Shown: positions 16,277 to 24,571, numbered from the stretch's first letter. The stretch is DNA of 64,000 nt from UBA4665 sp036388555 (GCA_036388555.1 DASVRP010000004.1:1-64000); one strand, 5' to 3'. Numbers and translations: made by a program. Notes: generated by a model from the sequence alone, not told the origin.

Positions 16277-17731
16277 ATGGGAAGCGCAAGCAGTACGATC
16301 CAATGTAAGCAATGCGGCATCGAGATAGAGGTCAGTGAAGCGCTGACCGGGCAGATCGAGGCGCAGGTCCTGGCTGCCGAGCACAAGCGGCACCAGGCCG
16401 AGATGCAGATGGTATTAGCTGAAGCCGCCGAGACGGCCAAGCGCGAACGTGAATCGGCGCTGGAAATGACCCGCAAGCATCTGGCCGGCGAGAAGGAACG
16501 GCTTGAGAACGAGAAGAAGGCTGAGCTGGACATCGCGCGCCGGAAGCTGGAGAGCGAAGCCATGAGCGCCCAAAAGAAGGCAGCCGCCCAGCAGGAGATG
16601 CTGGTGCGCCAGCTGCGAGAGGATGCCGAGCACGAGAAGGAATCAAAGAAACAGCTTGAAGCCTCGAATGCAAAATTCCGCGAACAGATCGCCGAGCTGA
16701 TGCAGGCGATCCGCGACGAGAAGAAAGGCCGCGAGAACGCGGAGATTGAAGCCCAAAAGAAGTTATCTGAGGAAGAGGGCAAGATCCGCGAAGAAGCCAC
16801 CAGACTGGCAGATGAAAGACAGCGCCTCAACCTGGCATCCAAGGAGAAAACTATTACCGATCTGCAGAAAGCCCTCGACGACGCCCAGCGCAAGGCTGCC
16901 CAGGGAAGCCAGCAGATGCAGGGGGAGATCATGGAGCTGGACCTCGAGAAATCGCTGGCTGATGCGTTCCGAGACGATCAAATAGCACCCGTCGCCAAGG
17001 GTGTCAACGGCGCCGACATCAGCCAGACGGTCTGCACACCGCGCGGTTCCGCCTGCGGAGTCATCCTCTGGGAGATCAAACGCACCAAGAACTGGACTGA
17101 CGGCTGGATCCCTAAACTGAAGGCCGATCTGCGGGCCTCCAAGGCCAACATACCGGTCATCATCACCGAGGCAATGCCCAAGCAGATCGATGGAGACATG
17201 GGGCAGCTTGAAGGCGTCTGGGTCTGCAAGCCAGGCTTGGCTCTGGTGCTCGGCATGCTGCTCCGCAAAACACTGCTGGACGTCGGCGCCCAGGTTGCCA
17301 AGACCCGTAACCAAGGTGGTAAGGCGGAAGCTCTGTACGGCTATATTACCGGGCATGAGTTCCACCAACAGATCGAGAGTATGGTCGAGACATACCAGGA
17401 GATGACCTTGCAGGTCCAGAAGGAGCGTGTCGCATACGAAAAGCTCTGGGCACAGCGCGAGAAGCAGGCTCAGAAACTGTTCATGGGCACGGCGAATATC
17501 GTCGGCGGCATGCAGGGCAATATCGGACAGGCCGCTATGCCGCGCATCAAGGGCCTGGAACTGGACAGCGGCATTGAGGAGTCGGCCGAAGAGGACATCA
17601 TGGCCGGTATGATCAGTGAGCTAGCTGCGGACATTCCGCCCACTCCGCGGGCCCTACATACTCCGTCGCCGGCCAAGAAGTCCGACCCAACGGACGATGA
17701 AAATGTCGTGCAGCAGCTGAGCGTGCTTTAG
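16277..17731 (+). CDS. DUF2130 coiled-coil protein
   Basis: 484 residues from ATG 16277, chosen because GAAGGTG lies just upstream and TATAAT is at 16238-16243; the frame extends back to 16190. Starts with a CxxC pair (CKQC) suggesting a small zinc element, then ~180 residues of Lys/Glu/Ala-rich coiled coil, then the DUF2130 core: MQGEIMELDLEK, GVNGADISQTV, ILWEIKRTKNW, VIITEAMPK and GVWVC. The core resembles a nuclease-like fold, which is an inference from the family and not verified here. The tail is disordered. Role unknown; cytoplasmic. Confidence 0.88.
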   Translation: MGSASSTIQCKQCGIEIEVSEALTGQIEAQVLAAEHKRHQAEMQMVLAEAAETAKRERESALEMTRKHLAGEKERLENEKKAELDIARRKLESEAMSAQKKAAAQQEMLVRQLREDAEHEKESKKQLEASNAKFREQIAELMQAIRDEKKGRENAEIEAQKKLSEEEGKIREEATRLADERQRLNLASKEKTITDLQKALDDAQRKAAQGSQQMQGEIMELDLEKSLADAFRDDQIAPVAKGVNGADISQTVCTPRGSACGVILWEIKRTKNWTDGWIPKLKADLRASKANIPVIITEAMPKQIDGDMGQLEGVWVCKPGLALVLGMLLRKTLLDVGAQVAKTRNQGGKAEALYGYITGHEFHQQIESMVETYQEMTLQVQKERVAYEKLWAQREKQAQKLFMGTANIVGGMQGNIGQAAMPRIKGLELDSGIEESAEEDIMAGMISELAADIPPTPRALHTPSPAKKSDPTDDENVVQQLSVL

Positions 17732-17756
17732 CACTACATCAGCCGGACATTTTGGC

Positions 17757-18053
17757 TTACCAATGTAATTCGAAGGTGAGCAAGATGAATAACCAGGCGG
17801 ACAAAACGGTCATTATCATAATTACCACGAATGTCTTGGCCCACAGTACGGCAGACTTGTGTATACTTTCATACCCGGATAAAAGCTTGGTGATGAAGAT
17901 GAAAGATATAAGAAAGTAAGCATACGCAATCATGTTGAAAAGTGTGTTCGACGTGGGCGTCTCGGCCTGCGTCGTGAGTATGACGCCTATGAATGTTATG
18001 ACTATTACTGCAAGCGGTGCGAGGAATCTTCTATTTTTCCTGGATAGTTTCAT
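17757..18053 (-). CDS. Small three-helix membrane protein
   Basis: 98 residues, three hydrophobic segments (about 12-28, 38-60, 73-95) and a basic start (MKLSRKNRR), which orients the N-terminus to the cytoplasm. The -10 box TATACT (18060-18065) ends 6 nt before the ATG, so the mRNA should be leaderless. Downstream of a candidate minus-strand RNA with a terminator, so not co-transcribed with it. No family recognised. Confidence 0.65.
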   Translation of the reverse strand: MKLSRKNRRFLAPLAVIVITFIGVILTTQAETPTSNTLFNMIAYAYFLISFIFITKLLSGYESIHKSAVLWAKTFVVIMIMTVLSAWLFILLTFELHW

Positions 18054-18091
18054 GTCTTAAGTATACATAAGAAGTATGATTAGCGTTCACG

Positions 18092-18328
18092 TACATAACA
18101 AAAGCCGCTTCCGATTGCGTGAAATGTTTTGTTTCACGCCAGAAGCGGCTAAGGTATTTGACCTACTTCAGGCAGGTTACCGTTGGCACCGGTAGGTCCG
18201 GGCACGTACCCGGTCGGTGTCCTGAAAGGAGGTTAGCTGGCGAGTACCTCGCTCGCCTTGCTACGATGATCCTGCCCGTTAGATTTAGGATTTTTCAAAG
18301 ATTACCCCCTTTCAGTTAGCTACTGATA
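18092..18328 (-). ncRNA. Candidate small structured RNA with promoter and terminator
   Basis: A 390-bp gap between the small membrane gene and the SIMPL gene holds a complete minus-strand transcription unit: promoter (18335-18363), about 237 nt without a convincing frame, and a terminator hairpin (18103-18150). Internal pairings: 18308-18315 with 18222-18229 (8 bp, extended by 3), 18252-18257 with 18239-18244, 18209-18213 with 18198-18202, and 18192-18198 with 18160-18166. The RNA contains CCUCCUUUC (complement of 18224-18232), the same string as the 16S rRNA anti-Shine-Dalgarno tail, here within a stem. I could not assign it to 6S, SRP, T-box or a known riboswitch. The strand is chosen from promoter and U-tract. 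Confidence 0.5.
18103..18150 (-). terminator. Intrinsic terminator of the candidate small RNA
   Basis: Two stacked stems: 9 bp (AGCCGCTTC 18103-18111 with GAAGCGGCT 18142-18150) and 8 bp (GCGTGAAA 18117-18124 with TTTCACGC 18132-18139) around a 7-nt loop. On the minus strand the hairpin is followed by TTTGTT. It insulates the small membrane gene at 18053. Confidence 0.7.
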
Positions 18329-18334
18329 CTGTTT

Positions 18335-18363
18335 ATTATATCGTCAGTATACGTAACCGCCAA
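18335..18363 (-). promoter_or_regulatory. Promoter of the candidate small RNA
   Basis: Read on the minus strand: TTGGCG (18363-18358), 17-nt spacer, perfect TATAAT (18340-18335); start expected near 18328. A 9-base C run (18418-18410 on this strand) lies further upstream, between the SIMPL gene stop and this promoter. Confidence 0.65.
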
Positions 18364-18443
18364 GCTTAAGGCGTAGTAGAAATAGTTACGTTCTACTAGT
18401 TCGGGATAAGGGGGGGGGTTCGCTCCCAATATCGTCCTATGGC

Positions 18444-19244
18444 TTATTTGATGTAGTACTCGACAGTGACATCGTAGCGGAGGTCGTTCTCGCCTGGCTG
18501 GACGGCCAGCTCGCGGGTTGCTATATCGGGTGCACCCTGGGCTTTGATGTCTGACTGCATCGGTTGTCCCCAGAAATTGTTGCCATTCGAGTCATTGACC
18601 GACTTGACGCTGCCGACTTTGAACCCGAGGTTCTTGGCTGATTGTTCGGCTTTGGTGCGTGCGTCCTTGGTGGCGGCATCACGGGCCTGGGACTCCAGCT
18701 TCTTGCGGAGTGCCTGGCTGAATGTCGGGTATGGTGATACGCTGCCGGTCGGTCCGGTCGACGCAAGATAATCCTGAATCTTCTGGGCTGCATCCAGTGA
18801 GTCAAGGGTGACGGTCAGCTGCAGCGTATAAATGTACCCGTTAGGTGCCGCCGGAGGGCTTGGCAGTGAGATCCCCGGCCGACCGGCCGTAGGGCTGTCA
18901 ACTGGCCGGTAATCCTGATAGCCGGATGTGTCGGACTTGATCCGGTTGTCCTTGACACCGAGATCCTTCAGCTTGGCGGTGATTTCCTTGCTCGTTACAG
19001 CGGCAGCATCGATGGCAGCCTGCTGGGTAGTTTCTGTGAACTGGTATGAGGGCATGAAGGCATATTCATCGGGCTGGGCCTTGACGGTAGACTCGCCGGT
19101 TACTGATATTGTTTCACGGTCACCGCTTGAAGTACGGTCCCACGGGTGCCAGGCGAGCAATAGTCCGAGGCTGGTTGCCAGCAGTGCCAGGCTTACCCAG
19201 CGCAGATCTAAGTTGAGGTTGAGTTTTTGGGATGATGTTTTCAT
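18444..19244 (-). CDS. SIMPL-domain (DUF541) secreted or membrane-anchored protein
   Basis: 266 residues: N-terminal hydrophobic anchor (~14-33), then ISVTGESTV, the characteristic entry to SIMPL domains, followed by the family pattern of alternating strands and helices ending in an R-Y-V-Y-like strand (LRYDVTVEYYIK). SIMPL proteins are extracytoplasmic and of poorly defined role. A short Pro/Gly insertion (~100-115) departs from the family. It is the last gene before the candidate RNA promoter. Confidence 0.85.
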   Translation of the reverse strand: MKTSSQKLNLNLDLRWVSLALLATSLGLLLAWHPWDRTSSGDRETISVTGESTVKAQPDEYAFMPSYQFTETTQQAAIDAAAVTSKEITAKLKDLGVKDNRIKSDTSGYQDYRPVDSPTAGRPGISLPSPPAAPNGYIYTLQLTVTLDSLDAAQKIQDYLASTGPTGSVSPYPTFSQALRKKLESQARDAATKDARTKAEQSAKNLGFKVGSVKSVNDSNGNNFWGQPMQSDIKAQGAPDIATRELAVQPGENDLRYDVTVEYYIK

Positions 19245-19282
19245 AACTACAGTGTCCGCTTCGAGGCCGAAAATGTAAAGAA

Positions 19283-20131
19283 TTAAACCGCAAGCACTCT
19301 GGCAACGGCAGTAGCATACCGTTTACCCACCACATGGTTTACGGCCAGGGGGTGTAAAGTGACTTCCCTGATACGTGTCAGTTGCCGGACGTTATAGGGG
19401 ACGATGACCTCATCGAAATTCCCATAGAAAATGTCGGTCGGGGCATGCGTGACCCGGATATCGGAGATGAGCGTCTGATGCTCGACACACTGTTCAAGCG
19501 ACCGCATGAACGGGATCCAGGTCGGCCGGTCGATGACCATCGATTTCGTCTGCGGCAGGATGCGGCTCAGTCGGACGACATTCTCGAGCGTGGCGCGCTT
19601 GTGTGTACGCAGGAAACGGTAGGCCCGAAGGTACATGGAAGTACGGTTGCGGGCGGCCCGGTTGGTGATGTCACCCAGAGGAGGGTAGACGGGCGGGCTG
19701 AGCAGGACGAGGCGGCCGACGCGCTTCGGATGCAGCCTGGCGAAGCGGGTCGCAAGCAGGCTGCCCATTGAGTGACCGACCAGAGTGAACGGCTGTCTGA
19801 GGCGCAAGCGATTGACGGCGACCTCGATCGCCCGGATGTGTTCCTCTATGGTATAGCTGTACCACTGCGGTTTTGGAGAGTCGCCGAAACCGAGCAGATC
19901 TATGCTGATACAGCGGTATTGATCCTTCAACAGAGGTATCAGGCCGTCCCAGGTGGCTGAGGATGAGGCCAGTCCGTGCAACAGAATGAGCACCGGACCG
20001 GTATCACCGTGGTCGTGCACGTTGAGGCGGTAGGGCCGGCCGAGCTGGCGGTGCCAGAATCGGTCCTTGAACGTCAGAGAGGGGGCCACCGCCATTCGAG
20101 ACGAAGCAGGTTTTGTCATGTGTGAGGGCAT
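19283..20131 (-). CDS. Alpha/beta hydrolase
   Basis: 282 residues. LLHGLASSS (oxyanion loop), the nucleophile elbow GHSMGS near residue 120, an acid-bearing YGNFDEV and a late NHVVG histidine complete the catalytic triad of the alpha/beta hydrolase fold. A cap region lies between ~150 and 215. Substrate unknown (ester or acyl). The first ATG (20131) or the one 4 codons later could start translation; no clear ribosome site. Downstream of a terminator that separates it from the fur-type gene. Confidence 0.85.
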   Translation of the reverse strand: MPSHMTKPASSRMAVAPSLTFKDRFWHRQLGRPYRLNVHDHGDTGPVLILLHGLASSSATWDGLIPLLKDQYRCISIDLLGFGDSPKPQWYSYTIEEHIRAIEVAVNRLRLRQPFTLVGHSMGSLLATRFARLHPKRVGRLVLLSPPVYPPLGDITNRAARNRTSMYLRAYRFLRTHKRATLENVVRLSRILPQTKSMVIDRPTWIPFMRSLEQCVEHQTLISDIRVTHAPTDIFYGNFDEVIVPYNVRQLTRIREVTLHPLAVNHVVGKRYATAVARVLAV

Positions 20132-20254
20132 ATACTCTTATGATAAAAGATTCAGCCTCCTCTGGGAAATCATAGTGCCGTGGTAAAATAAACTATTGAA
20201 TCCTCGTGACATAAGGCATACGCTTGGATGTAGGAAGTGTGAGGCTTCCAAATC

Positions 20255-20282
20255 AAAGGCTCGGTTCGTACCGGGCCTTTTT
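20255..20282. terminator. Bidirectional intrinsic terminator
   Basis: AAAGGC-T-CGGT / ACCG-G-GCCTTT forms an 11-bp stem (one G-T pair) with a TCGT loop, followed by TTTTT on the plus strand and TTTGATTT on the minus strand. It lies 40 bp after the stop codon of the fur-type gene on the minus strand and is therefore most likely its terminator. Confidence 0.8.
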
Positions 20283-20322
20283 GGTTGTGCCCGGTGAATG
20301 TCTGCATGCCAGTTACCCGGCC

Positions 20323-20763
20323 CTAACCGCGGCAGCTGGCACGGTTTATCTGGCAGGGAGCGCAGACCCCGCGGACCTCGATCTGATGCTCTGTCGGCAG
20401 GAAGCTCTGGGCCGCAGCCAGGCTGCGTAGCTGCTGTTCGAGCTGTTCATCCTCAGGCAGGACGACCGTCTTCGTACAGTCTACGCAGTACATATGGTGA
20501 TGGTGCGGCTGAAAACTATCGCTCAGCTCGATGCGATATTTCCATCCGGATTGGATGCGCTGGGCGATGCCAAGTTTCTCGAAGAGCGTAATCGTGCGGT
20601 AGACAGTCGCCCGGTCGATATCCGGGCCGCAGCGCTTCGTCAGTTCATGCATCGTCTGCGGCTGATGACCGAGCAGGGCATTGAAGATGTTCTGACGCTG
20701 GCTGGTCAGGCTCTGGCTGGCTGTATGAAGGGTCTGCTGCAGCTGCGATAATGGATCTGACAT
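20323..20763 (-). CDS. Fur-family metal-responsive regulator (Fur/Zur type)
   Basis: 146 residues from ATG 20763. Winged-helix N-terminus with the family pattern (TSQRQNIF, then DRATVYRTITLFEKLGI) and a C-terminal metal domain with HHHH, CVDC and CAPC: the two CxxC pairs form the structural zinc site. It is divergent from a ZIP metal transporter, which suggests zinc (Zur) or iron sensing. Its own promoter is TTGCAA (20799-20794), 17 nt, TTATTT (20776-20771), ending 7 nt before the ATG, and the -35 is embedded in a perfect palindrome, so autoregulation is plausible. Confidence 0.9.
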   Translation of the reverse strand: MSDPLSQLQQTLHTASQSLTSQRQNIFNALLGHQPQTMHELTKRCGPDIDRATVYRTITLFEKLGIAQRIQSGWKYRIELSDSFQPHHHHMYCVDCTKTVVLPEDEQLEQQLRSLAAAQSFLPTEHQIEVRGVCAPCQINRASCRG

Positions 20764-20770
20764 GATGCAA

Positions 20771-20831
20771 AAATAACACGGATTGCGACAGATTTGCAAA
20801 TATATGCGTGCCGGACGATACTTCTGGTATA
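20771..20831. promoter_or_regulatory. Divergent control region between the Fur-type regulator and the ZIP transporter
   Basis: The perfect palindrome ATTTGCAAAT (20792-20801) covers the -35 box of the regulator; further TGCAA-like half-sites flank it (TGCAAAAATA near 20766). A -10-like TATAAC (20826-20831) faces the transporter. This is the arrangement expected for one Fur/Zur operator controlling both genes, inferred from position only. Confidence 0.45.
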
Positions 20832-20867
20832 ACTTACTGACGTAATACATAGGAACGAGACACCATC

Positions 20868-21635
20868 ATGGCGACATATCTCCACGTAATATTCTTCTCG
20901 CTGATCGGCGGAGTCATCTCACTGCTGGGAGGTATCCTGCTGCTCAGCCGGCAGAAAACGGCCAAAGCGCTCGCTGAATATGCGACCCCTCTGGCTGCGG
21001 GCGCACTGATCGCGGCCGTGTTCCTTGATCTCCTGCATGAGGGTCTGGAAGAGTCGACCGCCGGCACAGTCCTGGGCTGGGCGCTGGCCGGCATCCTGAT
21101 ATTCTTCTATGCTGAGCGGTTTTTGCGTTGGTTCCATCACCATCATCAGCATGAGGGCGAAGAGAAGAGCGATCCGGCGGTTAAGCTGATCATCATCGGC
21201 GATACGATGCACAATGCGCTGGATGGCATCGCGATCGCTGCCGCCTTCCTCGTCAGCGTACCGACAGGTATCGTCACGACCATCGCCGTCGCGGCGCATG
21301 AGATCCCGCAGGAGATAGGCGATTTTGGATTGTTACTCTCCAAAGGGTTGTCCCGGGCAAAAGTACTTCTGGTGAACATCGTCAGCGCCCTGGCGACGAC
21401 GATCCTGGCAGTCGTCACATTCGCACTCGGCAGTGCTGATAAGCTGCCGATCGGAGCTTTGCTCGGTATCAGTGCCGGCTTCCTGCTTTACATCGCCCTC
21501 AGTGACATCATTCCGACCATCCATCAGACTGCGCCGAAACACAAGCTGTTCGATATCCGTCCGCTGCTCGTGCTTGTAGGTGTCGCAGTCGTTGCCATCG
21601 CTGTTGAGCTGGCGCATGGGTTCATAGAAGCGTAG
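20868..21635 (+). CDS. ZIP-family divalent metal transporter
   Basis: 255 residues, eight hydrophobic segments. The metal path motifs are clear: HNALDGIAI in helix 4 and HEIPQEIGDFG in helix 5, with a cytoplasmic His-rich loop (HHHHQH near residue 90). ZIP proteins take up zinc or other divalent metals. The gene is divergent from a Fur-type regulator and preceded by AGGAACGAG as a ribosome site. The fold class is secure; the metal (Zn, Fe, Mn) is not. Confidence 0.92.
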   Translation: MATYLHVIFFSLIGGVISLLGGILLLSRQKTAKALAEYATPLAAGALIAAVFLDLLHEGLEESTAGTVLGWALAGILIFFYAERFLRWFHHHHQHEGEEKSDPAVKLIIIGDTMHNALDGIAIAAAFLVSVPTGIVTTIAVAAHEIPQEIGDFGLLLSKGLSRAKVLLVNIVSALATTILAVVTFALGSADKLPIGALLGISAGFLLYIALSDIIPTIHQTAPKHKLFDIRPLLVLVGVAVVAIAVELAHGFIEA

Positions 21636-21676
21636 CTTGTGTACGAGTCGGCCACTGCTGTATAATTAGCATAAGC

Positions 21677-21889
21677 ATGATCGCTTTCATAACAGGTTCA
21701 AAATTGAAAGTACTGCTGACGGTATTTGTCGCCTTCATACTCGTCTGGTCCGGTATCGGATTGTATCAGCGGTTCCAGGGTCATGGAAGCACGCTGAACT
21801 CCCAGGCGGGCTGCCCGGAAGACAGTCCGACGACGATAGCCGGTACCCCTGGCAAGGTGTCAAGCATGGAGACCGTGCTCTGTAAATAG
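21677..21889 (+). CDS. Single-pass mini-protein with two cysteines
   Basis: 70 residues: short basic start, one transmembrane helix (~10-28), and an outward tail with Cys45 and Cys69 that may form a disulfide. TATAAT at 21661-21666 ends 10 nt before the ATG. Similar small anchored proteins with paired cysteines are seen again at 55865. Function unknown. Confidence 0.6.
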   Translation: MIAFITGSKLKVLLTVFVAFILVWSGIGLYQRFQGHGSTLNSQAGCPEDSPTTIAGTPGKVSSMETVLCK

Positions 21890-21904
21890 CGTACAATAGT
21901 CCTT

Positions 21905-23104
21905 ATGGAATACATCGTCATCGGGCTTGGGGTAATCAATCTGCTATGTCTGCTGTACCTCGTGACGCGGCGCAGCAGTGGCGGTGGCGGGCTGGACGGC
22001 GCACTCAGGCAGGAATTTGCCCAGTCGCGGCGTGAATTTGCGGCCTCCAGCAAGGACCTGCGCACCGAACTCAGCCAGGGGATCCACCAGAACAGGGAAG
22101 TCCTGGACCGGCAGCTGGAGCACCTCCGCCGTACGGTGGAGGGCCGGCTTGAATCACTTCAGAAAGACAACTCAGATAAGCTCGATAAGATGCGGGCCAC
22201 CGTCGATGAGAAACTCCAGTCGACATTGGAGAAACGGCTCAGTGAATCGTTCAAACAGGTCAGTGAACGGCTTGAGCTCGTGCATAAGGGCCTCGGCGAG
22301 ATGTCGACGCTGGCGACCGATGTCAGTGATTTCAAGCGGGTGCTGACCAACGTCAAGACGCGTGGTACCTGGGGCGAGGTACAACTCGAGAACCTGCTGG
22401 AACAGATATTCATCAAGAATCACTACGAGAAACAGGTGGCGGTCCGTGACGGCAGCCGTGACGTCGTCGACTTCGCGATCAAACTGCCGGACAAGAGCAC
22501 CGAGAAGGGTTACATATATCTGCCGATCGACGCCAAGTTCCCGCTGGAAGATTACCAGCGCCTGGTCGCCGCCGAGGAGAAGGGCGACCTGGTGCAGGCC
22601 GCCATCGAGCAGAAAGCGCTGATCAACCGCATCAAGGCCGAAGCAAAATCAATCAAAGAGAAGTATATCGTGCCGCCGCGGACGACGGACTTCGCCGTGC
22701 TATATGTGCCTATAGAGAGCATGTACGCCGAAGTCCTGCGCACTCCCGGGCTGTTCGAGATGCTGCAGTCGACGTACCGCGTCACCGTGGCTGGTCCGAC
22801 GACGATCGCAGCTATCCTCAGCAGTTACCAGCTCGGCTTCCGTACCCTGGCCATCGCCGAACAGACAAGTGAGGTATGGGAACTGCTGACCGGTATCAAG
22901 GGCGAGTTTGGCAAATTCGGTGACCTGCTCGACAAGACCCACGAAAAGCTCGTCCAGGCAACCAACACCATCGAGGATGCCAGCCGCAAATCGCGCACCA
23001 TCGAAAGCAAACTCACCAAGGTGCAGACGCTGGCTGACAAGACTGCTGCCAAGGCAGATATCGCTGTGGAGTCCGTAGCACCAGCCCTACCCATAGATCT
23101 CTAG
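21905..23104 (+). CDS. rmuC: RmuC-family DNA recombination protein
   Basis: 399 residues: N-terminal membrane helix, ~120 residues of coiled coil, then the RmuC core with TRGTWGEVQLENLLEQI and the hallmark DAKFPLEDYQRL, plus IVPPRTTDFAVLYVP. RmuC limits inversions at short repeats and carries a restriction-endonuclease-like fold. TACAAT at 21892-21897 ends 7 nt before the ATG. It lacks the long C-terminal extension of some homologues. Confidence 0.93.
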   Translation: MEYIVIGLGVINLLCLLYLVTRRSSGGGGLDGALRQEFAQSRREFAASSKDLRTELSQGIHQNREVLDRQLEHLRRTVEGRLESLQKDNSDKLDKMRATVDEKLQSTLEKRLSESFKQVSERLELVHKGLGEMSTLATDVSDFKRVLTNVKTRGTWGEVQLENLLEQIFIKNHYEKQVAVRDGSRDVVDFAIKLPDKSTEKGYIYLPIDAKFPLEDYQRLVAAEEKGDLVQAAIEQKALINRIKAEAKSIKEKYIVPPRTTDFAVLYVPIESMYAEVLRTPGLFEMLQSTYRVTVAGPTTIAAILSSYQLGFRTLAIAEQTSEVWELLTGIKGEFGKFGDLLDKTHEKLVQATNTIEDASRKSRTIESKLTKVQTLADKTAAKADIAVESVAPALPIDL

Positions 23105-23114
23105 TCGTCCTAGT

Positions 23115-23678
23115 TTAGTAATAGCGGCGAAATGACCGACCGTCAGGCAGGCGCCCGACTCTGATACCGCTACCTTGCTGGCCGGATACGTCAAACAGGG
23201 GCATCAGCTCATCCATGGATGCTGCAACAGTCGGATCTTCTTCGCGTTCGGTGAGGTAATCCGAAACCGCAGTCCTCAGGCTGTCGGCTAGCGATGTGAC
23301 TGAGCGCTCGGGCTGTGCGCTGTCAACGAGTGTCAGACCAAGCATATGCTGCAATACTGGTTCAGGCATACGGAACTTGACTTTTTTTCCCGTACTACCG
23401 ACATCCGGGTTTGCTGAACCTGAATCTAGTGTTTGCTCGGGTGATGTATAGTTCCGTGCGGCCTCAACCTGATGCTCAAAATCAGACTCCGACGTGCGGT
23501 TATCGATATATATCTCAGCAGCGCTGACAATCTCGTCTTCGATCGTCCATGCTGTTCCATCCGGTTTGCGACCGTCGATAACTGACATACTCATAACGGC
23601 AGCCAAAAGGTGTTCCGGCATTTCAAATTCTACTGCTCTTCCGGCATAAGCGGGTGCCTCAGTACGTAATTGGTTCAT
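23115..23678 (-). CDS. Hypothetical protein with an internal duplication
   Basis: 187 residues from ATG 23678, selected by AGGAG 9 nt upstream; earlier in-frame starts lack a site. Two similar blocks are seen: one around residues 16-60 (VEFEMPEHLL ... IYIDNR) and one at about 95-145 (VKFRMPEPVL ... DYLTER), both with a short strand, MPE, a helix and a closing Tyr-x-x-x-R. The blocks could be paired helix-rich binding modules. No family recognised. Tail is Gly/Arg-rich. Confidence 0.6.
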   Translation of the reverse strand: MNQLRTEAPAYAGRAVEFEMPEHLLAAVMSMSVIDGRKPDGTAWTIEDEIVSAAEIYIDNRTSESDFEHQVEAARNYTSPEQTLDSGSANPDVGSTGKKVKFRMPEPVLQHMLGLTLVDSAQPERSVTSLADSLRTAVSDYLTEREEDPTVAASMDELMPLFDVSGQQGSGIRVGRLPDGRSFRRYY

Positions 23679-23791
23679 ATCTATTGCTCCTATATTCATT
23701 AGATGGTCTTGCATAAACAAGATGAACATTACAATACATGTATATAATGATATTTGAAATACTTAACGGCTGAAAAAAATTGACACCAATA

Positions 23792-23820
23792 TTGCATAAA
23801 TACAGATTGCATGATATACT
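23792..23820 (+). promoter_or_regulatory. Promoter of the TrmB-type regulator
   Basis: TTGCAT (23792-23797), 17-nt spacer, TATACT (23815-23820). The start site is predicted at or next to the A of ATG 23828. ATTGCAT occurs at 23791 and again inside the spacer near 23807, a direct repeat that could bind the regulator itself. Confidence 0.65.
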
Positions 23821-23827
23821 GTCATAT

Positions 23828-24571
23828 ATGAGTGTACCATTTGATACGCACCTGTTCGGACTTGAACCGCGTGACATCAAAGTATATGAAGCCATGCTTC
23901 CAGAAATCGAAGGCATATCGATACGCGCCCTGGCTGATAAGACGAAGATGAACCGTGGCACCGTCTTTGAGGTCGTCAAAAAGCTTGTCCAAAGCGGAAC
24001 TGTAACCTGCCATTACAAATTGAGCCGGAAATATTATGTAGCCCAGGACCCGGCATTCCTGGAGAAATATGCCGAAGAACGGGCGCTGACCATTGAATCC
24101 GAACTTGCGAAGGTCAGGTCGTATGTCAACCAGCTCGAAACAGTACAGAGCGCCACTGATTATGGACGCTTCAGCCAGCTCTATGAGGGCGAGGACGAGA
24201 TCGTCCTGCTGCTGCAGGATGTCCTGGAGACCGTCGCACAGCTACCGGACAAGACGTACCGTGTCGTGTCGTCGGCTGAGGTCAGCAACCACCTTTATAA
24301 AAAATTCGAGAATTTCACACGGCGCCGCATCAAGCTCGGCATCACCGCCCGGGTCATCGGTGTCGGGGGCAGTGACGAACTGCGTCCGCTGGCAGAGCGG
24401 AAATGGCTGTCGTCGGAGCAGACCCCGGAGTGCTATCTGATCATCTACGGTAATAAGGTCGCCCAGATTTCGCTATCCCGTTATGGCAAGGTCCAAGGGT
24501 CGGTCATCCAGAACCCGGGTGTCGCACAGCTGCAGGGGCTGTTGTTTGATAATTTATGGGATAAGTTGTAA
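23828..24571 (+). CDS. TrmB-family transcriptional regulator
   Basis: 247 residues. N-terminal winged helix (LEPRDIKVYEAML ... ALADKTKMNRGTVFEVVKKL, about residues 8-50), a short coiled linker (~85-105) and a C-terminal sensor region resembling TrmB/phospholipase-D-like folds (GEDEIVLLLQDVL onward). TrmB proteins commonly sense sugars. ATG 23828 is favoured by the promoter at 23792-23820, which would give a leaderless mRNA. Targets are not evident; the secreted pair that follows has its own promoter. Confidence 0.82.
   Translation: MSVPFDTHLFGLEPRDIKVYEAMLPEIEGISIRALADKTKMNRGTVFEVVKKLVQSGTVTCHYKLSRKYYVAQDPAFLEKYAEERALTIESELAKVRSYVNQLETVQSATDYGRFSQLYEGEDEIVLLLQDVLETVAQLPDKTYRVVSSAEVSNHLYKKFENFTRRRIKLGITARVIGVGGSDELRPLAERKWLSSEQTPECYLIIYGNKVAQISLSRYGKVQGSVIQNPGVAQLQGLLFDNLWDKL

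Noticed and set aside
20260..20280. tRNA T-arm (GGTTCGTACC)
   Set aside because: Lacks the conserved A58 and no acceptor or anticodon arm surrounds it; it is the terminator stem.
20185..20285. Independent small RNA between the alpha/beta hydrolase and fur-type genes
   Set aside because: No good -35 element; the hairpin is sufficiently explained as terminator of the fur-type gene.
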